Shown piece by piece: positions 8,039 to 16,483 of a stretch of DNA of 64,000 nucleotides. The notes under the pieces are model-generated. The model was given only the letters and a program-made list of their open reading frames with translations. It ran no database searches and had not been told where the DNA came from. Source of the DNA: Lewinellaceae bacterium (lineage in GTDB: Bacteria > Bacteroidota > Bacteroidia > Chitinophagales > Saprospiraceae); the NCBI GenBank assembly GCA_016710765.1, contig JADJUJ010000012.1, positions 124,001 through 188,000 on the forward strand, given 5' to 3'. The position numbers were made by a program, and so were the translations under genes. How positions within the stretch are numbered: position 1 is the first letter of the stretch; every line of letters starts with the position of its first letter.

Positions 8039-11000
8039 TTACTGCTGGATCATCAGCTTCGCCGTACTGATTCCCTTGTTGGATACCAGTTCGAGCAGGT
8101 AAAGGCCACCCGGCAAAGCAGGAATTTGAACTGCCTTGCGGTACTCCCCTGCAGAAACCAGGCCCAAATCTTCTTCCTGAATCAACTGTCCGGCCAAATT
8201 GCGCAGGCGATAGCGCAGGCTTTCGGCCTGGGTCAGGTCAAAACTCAGGTTGAAACGGTTGCTGGCGGGGTTAGGGGCAATCTGAAGCGCATTCAAATTA
8301 CTGTTCAGGTTAACCGTGCTGGTATATACCGGGAGCGGGAACGTTGTTCCGTCGGCCAGGGCCACCCACACACCAAAACCAGGCTGGTTGCCACCAAAAA
8401 AGCCAGAGGCAAAAACAGTTGCAGACTCCCCTTCCAAACCAGAAACATCTGCCGTGTAACTGGCTACTACCGTATTGTTGTCGGCAGCAGGTGTGATATC
8501 GAGTACGTAAGATGCTGCAGGTACATTGGCATAGTTGCTGAATTCACCGTACGCAATGTTATCGAATACAACAGGACCATTCTGCACTTTTACATCAACC
8601 TCCGGTGCATCCGTTGAACCGTGGAAAAGCACGAGATCAACTCCAGTGCCGGTTTCAGCGCGCTCACGAGCAGTAGGGTTAACACTGAGGGTAAATGGCG
8701 TAACCGGATCGCCAACTACACCATTGGCCATTACTGTATAGGTGCTGCCGTTGTCCAGTGTAACCGGGAATACCGCAATGGCATCCGCAGCACTGACACT
8801 GTTGGCTGGAGCAACAGCGATGTCGAGCTGGGTACCGGCTGGCAAATAGAGGTATGGTGTGGCTGACCGGAAGGCAAAGTCGTCGATGGCTTTGTCACCA
8901 TTAATATAGACATCTACCGTCGGATCAGGTGCATTGTGAATAACCTGGACGCGGGCTACCGGCGTAGCAGGAAGTTCAATCACCGTGCCGTCTGCAAGGG
9001 CAGCAAACAAACCAAAAGATGGCGTTCCACCCAACAAACCGCTGGCAAATACACGGGCGGCAGCACCGCCGAGTCCGCTAAGATCAGCCAGGAAAGTAGC
9101 CACAATAGCAGGTTGTCCTGCTGCCTTTACGTCAAGGTAATAGCGAGCGGCAGGCAGATCGACATAAGGTGTAAATTCGCCATAGGCAAGGTTGGAAATC
9201 AGGTTGCCTGCCAGGCGCTCGTCTACATCAACTGCAGGAGCGTCTGGAGAACCGTGGAAAACACTGATGCTTACTTCACCCGCGTTGCCAAACTCCTGTG
9301 CCAGATCAATGAATAAATTAAACGGCGTGGTCGGATCGCCTACGATACCACCTGCCACAACATTCAGGGTAGCACCAGTAGGTAAATTCACCGGAAACAC
9401 CGCTATGGCATCGGCTGCTGATGTTGAATTTGAAGGCGCAATACCGATGTTGAAACCCCGGTCGGACGGCAGGCTTACAAATGGCGTTGCCGTGCGGAAA
9501 GCAAAGTTATCGATCAATAGTTGCTCACCAACGTACACATCCACCGTTGGCTCAGGAGAATTGTGAATCACCTGAACACGGGCTGTAGGCGTTGCAGGAA
9601 GTTCGAGTACTGTACCATCAGACAAAGCAGCAAACAAACCAAAAGCCGGTGTGCTGGTCAGCAAACCGCTGGCAAAAACTACTGCTGCACCACCTGCCAG
9701 ACCGGAAATATCGGCACGGAAACTGGCAACCACATCCGGACTGCCATTGGCACGAATGGCGAGGTCGTAAACACCAGGGGTAAGGTTGAAGTAGGGGGTA
9801 AGGTCACCATAACTGGCGTTGGTAATGATGTTTCCAACAAATGTCGCATCTACATCCACGGCTGGGGCATCCGTTGAACCGTGTAAAACGGCGACATCAA
9901 CATTGGCTGGATCAACCGAGGTTTCTTGTCCCATATCGGTCGTGATCAGGGTAAACGGTGTCGTTGGGTTACCTACTATACCGGAAGCAACCACCACATA
10001 CGTTTTCCCTTCCTCAAAGGTTACCGGGAATACCGCGATGGCATCACCGGATGAAGTGGAATTTTCTGGCGCCACACCAACATTGATCAGCACATTGGCC
10101 GGTACCTCAATGAATGGCGTAGCCGTGCGGTATACAAAATCATCGATCAACAGGTCTGCGTTGGCATAAATGTCCACCGTAGGCGAAGCGCTGTTGTGGA
10201 TAACCTGTAAGCGTGCCGTTGGCGTTGGTGGGGTGTAAACCGGGAATTCTACTACGGTGCCGTTGGGCAGGGCAGCAAACAGACCAAAGGCTGGCGTTCC
10301 GTTCAGCAAACCACTGGCAAAAACACGGGCAGCACCGCCAGCCAAACCACTCAGGTCGGCTACGAAACTGGCTACCACCGTGGGGGCGCCGGCAGGCTTC
10401 ACATCCAGGATGTACGTATCGGGTGCAACACTCAGGTAACCGGTGAATTCACCGTAAGCCAGGTTGGTCACCAGATCGCCCACACCTTGTGCAGCAATGT
10501 CTACTGCCGGGGCGTCCGTAGCGCCGTGCAGCGCGTTGAAGTCTACCTGGGCGGGGTCGAGGGATGCCTCACGGGCATTGTCGTCTACAATCAGGGTAAA
10601 TGGTGTGGTCGGGTCACCAACGATGCCGGAGGCGGTAACCACATACGTTTTCCCTTCCTCAAAGGTTACCGGGAATACCGCGATGGCATCACCGGCAGAG
10701 GTGGAGTTTTCAGGCGCCACACCAACATTAATGAGCACATTGGCCGGTACATCAATGAATGGCGTAGCCGTGCGGTACACAAAATCGTCGATCAACAGGT
10801 CGTCGTTGGCATAAATGTCCACTGTAGGCGAAGCGCTGTTGTGGATAACCTGTAAGCGTGCCGTTGGCGTTGGTGGGGTGTAAACCGGGAATTCTACTAC
10901 GGTGCCGTTGGGCAGGGCAGCAAACAGACCAAAGGCTGGCGTTCCGTTCAGCAAACCACTGGCAAAAACACGGGCAGCACCGCCAGCCAAACCACTCAGG

Positions 11001-12850
11001 TCGGCTACGAAACTGGCTACCACCGTGGGGGCGCCGGCAGGCTTCACATCCAGGATGTACGTATCGGGTGCAACACTCAGGTAACCGGTGAATTCACCGT
11101 AAGCCAGGTTGGTCACCAGATCGCCCACGCCTTGTGCAGCAATGTCTACTGCCGGGGCGTCCGTAGCGCCGTGCAGCGCGTTGAAGTCTACCTGGGCGGG
11201 GTCGAGGGATGCCTCACGGGCATTGTCGTCTACAATCAGGGTAAATGGTGTGGTCGGGTCACCAACGATGCCGGAGGCGGTAACCACATACGTTTTCCCT
11301 TCCTCAAAGGTTACCGGAAATACCGCGATGGCATCACCGGATGAAGTGGAATTTTCTGGCGCCACACCAACATTGATCAGCACATTGGCCGGTACATCAA
11401 TGAATGGCGTAGCCGTGCGGTATACAAAATCATCGATCAACAGGTCGTCGTTGGCATAAATGTCCACTGTAGGCGAAGCGCTGTTGTGGATAACCTGTAA
11501 GCGTGCCGTTGGCGTTGGTGGGGTGTAAACCGGGAATTCTACTACGGTGCCGTTGGGCAGGGCAGCAAACAGACCAAAGGCTGGCGTTCCGTTCAGCAAA
11601 CCACTGGCAAAAACACGGGCAGCACCGCCAGCCAAACCACTCAGGTCGGCTACGAAACTGGCTACCACCGTGGGGGCGCCGGCAGGCTTCACATCCAAGA
11701 TGTACGTATCGGGTGCAACACTCAGGTAACCGGTGAATTCACCGTAAGCCAGGTTGGTCACCAGATCGCCCACGCCTTGTGCAGCAATGTCTACTGCCGG
11801 GGCGTCCGTAGCGCCGTGCAGCGCGTTGAAGTCTACCTGGGCGGGGTCGAGGGATGCCTCACGGGCATTGTCGTCTACAATCAGGGTAAATGGTGTGGTC
11901 GGGTCACCAACGATGCCGGAGGCGGTAACGGCATAGGTCTTGCCGTTTTCAAGATTTACCGTAAAACCTACCAGTGTATCATTTACGGAAGTACTGGTTT
12001 CAGGGGCTATACCGAGGGTTATGTCTACGCCAGCTGGTACAAAGATGTAAGGCGTGGCTGTGCGGAATTCAAAATCATCAATCAGCAGGTCGTCATTGGC
12101 ATATACGTCAACAGTAGGAGACGGACTGTTGTGAATCACCTGTACGCGAGCAACAGGAGCAGCAGGCAACGTAACTACCGTACCGCCGGGCAGGGCGGCA
12201 TAAAGTCCAAAAGAAGGGGTGCCTCCCAAAAATCCACTGGCAAATACACGGGCAGCAGCGCCGCCAAGGCCACTAAGATCGGCCAGAAAAGTAGCCACAA
12301 TGGTAGAACTTCCTGCAGGCTTTACGTCAAGATAGTATACACCTGGCGCCACTTCAAGATAGCCCGTTTGTTCGCCATAAGCAAGGTTAGCGACAAGGGT
12401 TCCGCCAGTACGAACGGCAACATCCACGGCAGGTGCATCGGGAGAACCATGCGTTACCTGAATGGCCACTTTGTCGGGAGCAGAGGCTATTTCCTGCGCC
12501 ATGTCGTCGGTCAGAAGCGTAAACGGTGTGGTCGGATCACCAACTACACCCGATGCCGTTACGGCGTAGGTCTTACCATTTTCAAAAGTACCCGGGTAAG
12601 TAGCGATGGCATCCGCCACACTCATACTGTTGCCCGGGGCAATAGCGATGGAAAGTGGAATTCCTGCCGGCACGTCAGAAAATGGCGTAGCGGTCCGGAA
12701 TGAAAAATCATTCAACAGCAAAATACCGTTGACATAAATGTCGACCGTAGGGTCAGGTGCATTGTGAATGATTTGTAGCCTGGCGGTTTGCGAAAACGCC
12801 GTTTGGACTACAAACAATAATGCAAAGAGTAAGGACAAAATTGGTTTCAT
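8039..12850 (-). CDS. Giant secreted DUF4397 repeat protein with T9SS sorting domain
   Basis: A 1603-residue exported protein. The signal peptide (MKPILSLLFALLFVVQTAFS) is followed by seven units of about 215 residues, each starting like 'ARVQVIHNSPSPTVDVY' and containing 'DDFxFRTATP', 'GDPTTPFTL', 'HGSxDAPAVDV', 'NLAYGEFTGY' and 'ARVFASGLLNGTPAFGLF'. Each unit is DUF4397, a predicted beta-sandwich domain of unknown function. The C-terminus is a T9SS type A sorting domain ('LQIAPNPASNRFNLSFD...GLYLLELVS...KLMIQQ'), so export through the SprA-type translocon is expected. Units 3-5 are almost identical at protein and DNA level, pointing to recent duplication or gene conversion. A repetitive adhesin or surface-layer role is plausible but unproven. 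Confidence 0.93.
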   Translation of the reverse strand: MKPILSLLFALLFVVQTAFSQTARLQIIHNAPDPTVDIYVNGILLLNDFSFRTATPFSDVPAGIPLSIAIAPGNSMSVADAIATYPGTFENGKTYAVTASGVVGDPTTPFTLLTDDMAQEIASAPDKVAIQVTHGSPDAPAVDVAVRTGGTLVANLAYGEQTGYLEVAPGVYYLDVKPAGSSTIVATFLADLSGLGGAAARVFASGFLGGTPSFGLYAALPGGTVVTLPAAPVARVQVIHNSPSPTVDVYANDDLLIDDFEFRTATPYIFVPAGVDITLGIAPETSTSVNDTLVGFTVNLENGKTYAVTASGIVGDPTTPFTLIVDDNAREASLDPAQVDFNALHGATDAPAVDIAAQGVGDLVTNLAYGEFTGYLSVAPDTYILDVKPAGAPTVVASFVADLSGLAGGAARVFASGLLNGTPAFGLFAALPNGTVVEFPVYTPPTPTARLQVIHNSASPTVDIYANDDLLIDDFVYRTATPFIDVPANVLINVGVAPENSTSSGDAIAVFPVTFEEGKTYVVTASGIVGDPTTPFTLIVDDNAREASLDPAQVDFNALHGATDAPAVDIAAQGVGDLVTNLAYGEFTGYLSVAPDTYILDVKPAGAPTVVASFVADLSGLAGGAARVFASGLLNGTPAFGLFAALPNGTVVEFPVYTPPTPTARLQVIHNSASPTVDIYANDDLLIDDFVYRTATPFIDVPANVLINVGVAPENSTSAGDAIAVFPVTFEEGKTYVVTASGIVGDPTTPFTLIVDDNAREASLDPAQVDFNALHGATDAPAVDIAAQGVGDLVTNLAYGEFTGYLSVAPDTYILDVKPAGAPTVVASFVADLSGLAGGAARVFASGLLNGTPAFGLFAALPNGTVVEFPVYTPPTPTARLQVIHNSASPTVDIYANADLLIDDFVYRTATPFIEVPANVLINVGVAPENSTSSGDAIAVFPVTFEEGKTYVVVASGIVGNPTTPFTLITTDMGQETSVDPANVDVAVLHGSTDAPAVDVDATFVGNIITNASYGDLTPYFNLTPGVYDLAIRANGSPDVVASFRADISGLAGGAAVVFASGLLTSTPAFGLFAALSDGTVLELPATPTARVQVIHNSPEPTVDVYVGEQLLIDNFAFRTATPFVSLPSDRGFNIGIAPSNSTSAADAIAVFPVNLPTGATLNVVAGGIVGDPTTPFNLFIDLAQEFGNAGEVSISVFHGSPDAPAVDVDERLAGNLISNLAYGEFTPYVDLPAARYYLDVKAAGQPAIVATFLADLSGLGGAAARVFASGLLGGTPSFGLFAALADGTVIELPATPVARVQVIHNAPDPTVDVYINGDKAIDDFAFRSATPYLYLPAGTQLDIAVAPANSVSAADAIAVFPVTLDNGSTYTVMANGVVGDPVTPFTLSVNPTARERAETGTGVDLVLFHGSTDAPEVDVKVQNGPVVFDNIAYGEFSNYANVPAASYVLDITPAADNNTVVASYTADVSGLEGESATVFASGFFGGNQPGFGVWVALADGTTFPLPVYTSTVNLNSNLNALQIAPNPASNRFNLSFDLTQAESLRYRLRNLAGQLIQEEDLGLVSAGEYRKAVQIPALPGGLYLLELVSNKGISTAKLMIQQ
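9990..11930. repeat. Three near-identical 645-bp tandem repeats inside the DUF4397 gene
   Basis: Blocks spaced exactly 645 bp apart (for example 10213, 10858 and 11503) are almost base-identical, each coding one full DUF4397 unit of 215 residues. Differences are mosaic: the sequence around 10041-10080 matches that around 11337-11370 better than the middle copy near 10690-10725. That pattern is expected from gene conversion or unequal exchange. The flanking units are clearly diverged. Copy number may vary between strains and could be mis-assembled from short reads. Confidence 0.9.
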
Positions 12851-13052
12851 GTAAAAAAGATTAAGGTTGGAAGTTTGTTAATGAGTCCTTAACATAGGTT
12901 TGTTTAATGTTGTTTAGCAAAAACAGTAAAAAGATTAAACAAATACCGAATTGCTAATTGGCGTCACTCCAAATGTCAAAAACCGTCTTTTCTACATTGG
13001 CTCCAATAGTAAGCGCCAATACCGTCCCGTTGCCCGCTGGTAAACAGCGCGC

Positions 13053-13094
13053 AAAAAACCCCGAAGGTGTCCGTTTGGATACCTTCGGGGTTTT
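13053..13094 (-). terminator. Rho-independent terminator of tpiA
   Basis: A perfect G/C-rich stem (aaccccgaaggt paired with accttcggggtt, 12-nt loop) lies about 30 bp after the tpiA stop. On the minus strand it is followed by a run of six T. Placement and shape fit an intrinsic terminator separating tpiA from the DUF4397 gene. Confidence 0.85.
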
Positions 13095-13123
13095 AAAATA
13101 AACAGATACACTAAATGTAAACC

Positions 13124-13876
13124 TTACATCGCGTTGATAATAGCCCTAAAGTCATCTGGCTTAAGCGAGGCGCCACCGATCAAGCCCCCATCGACATCGG
13201 GCATAGAGAACAGTTCCTGGGCATTTTGGGCATTACAAGAGCCTCCGTACAAAATGCTGGTGCTGTCGGCAACTGCCGCGCCGTATTTTTCCGCCAACAA
13301 GGCCCGAATGGCAGCATGCATTTCCTGTGCCTGATCGCTACTGGCCGTACGGCCTGTTCCGATAGCCCAAATGGGCTCATACGCAATTACCACCTTGGCA
13401 AAGTCAAATTCATTCAAGTGAAAAAGGCTCTCCTTCAACTGCGCCGCAACATATTGAACATGGGTATTGGATTCCCGGATACCCAGGGGCTCGCCACAAC
13501 AGAAGATCGGACGCATTCCCTTTTGCAAAACCAAGTCGGTTTTTTGGGCCAGCATAGCGCTACCCTCTTCAAAATATTGCCGGCGTTCGGAATGCCCCAG
13601 AATCACAAAATCGGCGCCTACCGATACCAGCATATCAGCGGAAATTTCGCCGGTGTAGGCACCTTTTTCTTCCTGGTGACAGTTCTGCGCAGCCAGGCGG
13701 TAGTTTTTTTGCCCTTTCAGCAATTGTGCAACAGCCTGTAAGTGTACATATGGCGCTCCAAAAACCACCAGTCCACGGGGTTCTTCTCCGTTTTCCAGCA
13801 CGGCGCTGACCAAATCCAGGCCTTCCTGGAAAGTTTTGTTCATTTTCCAGTTTCCGGCAACTATTTTTTGACGCAT
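13124..13876 (-). CDS. tpiA: Triosephosphate isomerase
   Basis: A 250-residue TIM-barrel enzyme that interconverts dihydroxyacetone phosphate and glyceraldehyde 3-phosphate in glycolysis and gluconeogenesis. Catalytic residues are visible: Asn9 and Lys11 in 'GNWKMN', His95 in 'ILGHSERRQYF' and Glu167 in 'AYEPIWAIGTG'. The phosphate-binding 'ILYGGSCNAQNA' and 'DGGLIGGASL' are present. Length is typical. It is transcribed divergently from the XRE regulator at 14000. A TTG-N19-TAATCTTTG sequence upstream (13917-13947 region, minus strand) may be its promoter. Confidence 0.97.
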   Translation of the reverse strand: MRQKIVAGNWKMNKTFQEGLDLVSAVLENGEEPRGLVVFGAPYVHLQAVAQLLKGQKNYRLAAQNCHQEEKGAYTGEISADMLVSVGADFVILGHSERRQYFEEGSAMLAQKTDLVLQKGMRPIFCCGEPLGIRESNTHVQYVAAQLKESLFHLNEFDFAKVVIAYEPIWAIGTGRTASSDQAQEMHAAIRALLAEKYGAAVADSTSILYGGSCNAQNAQELFSMPDVDGGLIGGASLKPDDFRAIINAM

Positions 13877-13999
13877 GGGAATTGATTTGGGAAATTAATT
13901 TAAACGATAAAGGGCAAAGATTACACAACATCGAGCAAATTCCAAATATCAAAACCCAAATCAAAAAACCCAAATCCGAATGTTGTACTTTCGCATCGA

Positions 14000-15487
14000 A
14001 TGGCAAAGACGCAGCAACAACGGATTATCCTTGGACTGAAGGTCCGGCAGTTTCGGCAGGAACTGGGTTGGAATTTTGAGGAGCTGAGCCAGCGAACCGG
14101 CATTTCGGTTTCTTACCTCAATGAAATTGAAAAGGGTAAAAAATACCCCCAGCCGGAAAACCTGGAAAAAATTGCGCAAGCCCTATCCATCACCCCGGAA
14201 TTTCTGACCTCTCCCGAACTCACCAAGCAGTTTGCGCCGCTTGGCGACCTTTTGAAGAGTAACTTCCTCAATGAGTTGCCCCTCGATCTGTTTGGCATCG
14301 GACTACAGCAAGTCGTGGAAATTATCGCGCGCGCGCCCGATCGGGTAAATGCATTCATCTCTGCATTGCTGGAAATCGCCCGCAACTATTCCCTGCGTGA
14401 CGAGCATTTTTTCTTCGCCGCACTCCGCGCCTATCAGGAACTGCATTTCAATTATTTTGAAGACATAGAATTGGCTGCAGAGCTTTTTGCCGCACAGCAC
14501 CAACTTCCCGACAACGGCGGCGTACCCGCCACCCAGTTGGCCGAAATCCTTCAAAAAGAGTTTGGCTATAAAATTGATGAGCAGGGCCTGGAAAAATATC
14601 CCGAACTGCAAAGTCTGAGAACGGTATTTATCCCAAAGCGAAAGCGGCTGTTGCTCAATCCGCGACTTAGCGACCGGCAACGCGCTTTCCAACTGGCCAA
14701 AGAACTGGGCTTTAACGTACTCCAACTCAAAGAGCGGCCACTTACATCCACCATCCTTCGGGTAGACTCTTTTGAAGAGGCACTCAACAATTATCTGGCC
14801 GCCTATTTTGCCGTGGCCATCCTAATCAACCGCCATGCCTTTGTTCGTGATCTGAGTGCGTTTTTCAAGCAAAGCAGCTGGAACCCTCAACTACTCGGGC
14901 ACTTGATGACCAAATACCAGGCCAGTCCTGAGGTGCTTTTTCAGCGTTTCAATGTAGTATCCAAAGCTTTCGACCTGTCCAAAATATTCTTTCTCCGGAT
15001 TATTCACAATGTGGAAAACGACAGCTTCGAAATCGATAAGGAATTGCACCTCAACCGTCGGCACCAGCCCCACGCAACTGGGCTGCAAGAGCACTATTGC
15101 CGGCGTTGGGTCTCCATTAGCCTGTTGAATGAATTGCACGATAATGGCCCTGCCGAGGCTGTTCCCGCACCCAAGGCAGGCGTGCAAAGGGCTTCTTTTA
15201 TAGATTCAGGTGAGGAATATCTTTGTTTATCGCTGGCCAAGCACAGTTACCCAACAATGCACCGCAATGTGAGTGTTACACTGGGTATTTTGCTGGATGA
15301 CAAAGCCAAAGCCACCCTGCGTTTCTGGAACGATCCCGCTATCGCCAGAACAACCGTAGGCGTCACCTGCGAGCGCTATACCGTGCAGGATTGTGAGTCG
15401 AGGGCAGCCGCTGCGAGTATCGTGGAGAAAAAGGAGGTCAGAAAGAAAATGCAGGACACCCTAAAAACCCTTTTAGAAGGGAAGTGA
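14000..15487 (+). CDS. XRE-family regulator with degenerate ImmA/IrrE domain and DUF2083 (ScfR-like)
   Basis: A 495-residue transcription regulator. The N-terminal helix-turn-helix covers residues 10-65 ('LGLKVRQFRQELGWNFEELSQ', 'GISVSYLNEIEKGKKYPQ'). A middle ImmA/IrrE (M78-like) region at about 175-300 lacks the zinc motif: where HExxH would be expected the sequence is QLAKELGFN (231-239). The C-terminal DUF2083-like part contains 'CERYTVQDCESRAA'. This layout matches the short-chain fatty-acid-responsive ScfR group, which regulates acyl-CoA and glyoxylate metabolism in Actinobacteria; the target here is unknown. It is divergent from tpiA. Confidence 0.8.
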   Translation: MAKTQQQRIILGLKVRQFRQELGWNFEELSQRTGISVSYLNEIEKGKKYPQPENLEKIAQALSITPEFLTSPELTKQFAPLGDLLKSNFLNELPLDLFGIGLQQVVEIIARAPDRVNAFISALLEIARNYSLRDEHFFFAALRAYQELHFNYFEDIELAAELFAAQHQLPDNGGVPATQLAEILQKEFGYKIDEQGLEKYPELQSLRTVFIPKRKRLLLNPRLSDRQRAFQLAKELGFNVLQLKERPLTSTILRVDSFEEALNNYLAAYFAVAILINRHAFVRDLSAFFKQSSWNPQLLGHLMTKYQASPEVLFQRFNVVSKAFDLSKIFFLRIIHNVENDSFEIDKELHLNRRHQPHATGLQEHYCRRWVSISLLNELHDNGPAEAVPAPKAGVQRASFIDSGEEYLCLSLAKHSYPTMHRNVSVTLGILLDDKAKATLRFWNDPAIARTTVGVTCERYTVQDCESRAAAASIVEKKEVRKKMQDTLKTLLEGK

Positions 15488-15569
15488 CCAGGTTTTGGTC
15501 TTTGGCTTTGACCAGAAGTACTAATAACTTGGTTTTCAAACCACCAAAAGATGCTCGAAATGAACCCGC

Positions 15570-15729
15570 TAAGTATCAGGACACAATTAAATGATAAAAT
15601 AAACGCAGCGATTTGTGACAAGACAAGGCACTATTGAAAACATAGCAGCGATATGTCTGAAAAAAATAACGCTGTATTGACGCAAAAGAGCAAAGTGGAT
15701 TTTGATATTTAATTGTGTACTGATACTTA
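15570..15729. repeat. 160-bp element with 23-bp terminal inverted repeats (MITE-like)
   Basis: Left end 'taagtatcaggacacaatt' (arm 15570-15592) and right end (15707-15729) are inverted complements with one mismatch over 23 bp. The interior is 114 bp, non-coding, and contains two related 'agcgat-tgt' stretches. It lies in the gap between the XRE regulator and the DUF3109 gene. The structure is that of a short non-autonomous transposable element or a very long hairpin. No clear target-site duplication could be assigned. Confidence 0.6.
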
Positions 15730-15766
15730 TCAATGAAGAACACCCAATTAACGCATTCACGATAAT

Positions 15767-16351
15767 ATGATTATTGTTCAGGACAAATTGGTCAGCGACG
15801 CGCTGGTTGAAGAACATTTTATCTGCAATCTGGACGCCTGTAAGGGCGCCTGCTGCTGGGAAGGAGATTCCGGCGCGCCCTTGGAAGACGCGGAGCTAGC
15901 CATACTTAGGCGTATCTACGAAGATGTTAAACCATTTCTTAGTCCGGCAGGCATTGCAGCCCTCGAAAAACAAGGCGCTTACACCTGGTTTGAGGAGGCG
16001 GGTGAGTGGGGAACACCCCTCGTCGACAATGGCCCCTGTGCTTACATGACCCTGCACAATGGTGTGGCACAATGTGGCATCGAACAAGCCTGGAAGGCAG
16101 GGGCTACCGATTTTCGGAAACCGATTTCCTGCCATTTGTACCCCATTCGCGTAGAAAAAAACGAGGAACAAAATTTTGAAGCCCTCAACTACCATGAATG
16201 GGACATCTGTTCGGCGGCTTGTTCCCTGGGGAAAAAAGAACAAGTTCCCGTGTACAAGTTTCTGAAGGAAGCCATCATTCGGAAATACGGCGAAGCATTT
16301 TACGAAGAGTTGGATGGCGCCGCGGAATTCATGCGGCAAAACAAAGATTAG
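15767..16351 (+). CDS. DUF3109 family cysteine-rich protein
   Basis: A 194-residue protein of the DUF3109 family, related to YkgJ-type proteins thought to bind a zinc or iron-sulfur centre. Conserved cysteines sit in 'CNLDACKGACCWEGD' near the N-terminus and in 'NGPCAYM', 'VAQCGIEQAW', 'PISCHLYPIR' and 'DICSAACSLGKK'. The family is widespread in Bacteroidota and lacks a known biochemical role. The start is at the first ATG of the frame and fits family length. It converges on the M23 peptidase gene across a shared terminator. Confidence 0.88.
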   Translation: MIIVQDKLVSDALVEEHFICNLDACKGACCWEGDSGAPLEDAELAILRRIYEDVKPFLSPAGIAALEKQGAYTWFEEAGEWGTPLVDNGPCAYMTLHNGVAQCGIEQAWKAGATDFRKPISCHLYPIRVEKNEEQNFEALNYHEWDICSAACSLGKKEQVPVYKFLKEAIIRKYGEAFYEELDGAAEFMRQNKD

Positions 16352-16403
16352 GCAGCTTGCATTTTATTTGCAGACCGGTATGCTTTCGGCTGCGCAGCAC
16401 ATT

Positions 16404-16443
16404 AAAAAAGGGGCATGACGTCGGTCGTCTTGCCCCTTTTAAA
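16404..16443. terminator. Bidirectional terminator between the DUF3109 and M23 genes
   Basis: Arms 'aaaaggggca' (16406-16415) and 'tgcccctttt' (16431-16440) form a stem flanked by A on one side and T on the other. It can therefore work for both converging genes. Confidence 0.75.
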
Positions 16444-16483
16444 CCTAAATTTCACACAAATAGCTATTCTGTTACAGCTGCAA

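Noticed and set aside
7842..8102. 86-residue + frame between psd and the DUF4397 gene
   Set aside because: It is A/T-rich, runs through an inverted repeat and overlaps the C-terminal codons of the DUF4397 gene on the other strand.
9990..11930. Assembly duplication as the sole cause of the 645-bp repeats
   Set aside because: The copies differ at scattered positions and fit the protein's domain period exactly, so they are at least partly real. Exact copy number remains open.
11777..12703. 308-residue + frame opposite the DUF4397 gene
   Set aside because: It is the antisense shadow of the repeated units. The minus frame has a signal peptide, domains and a sorting domain.
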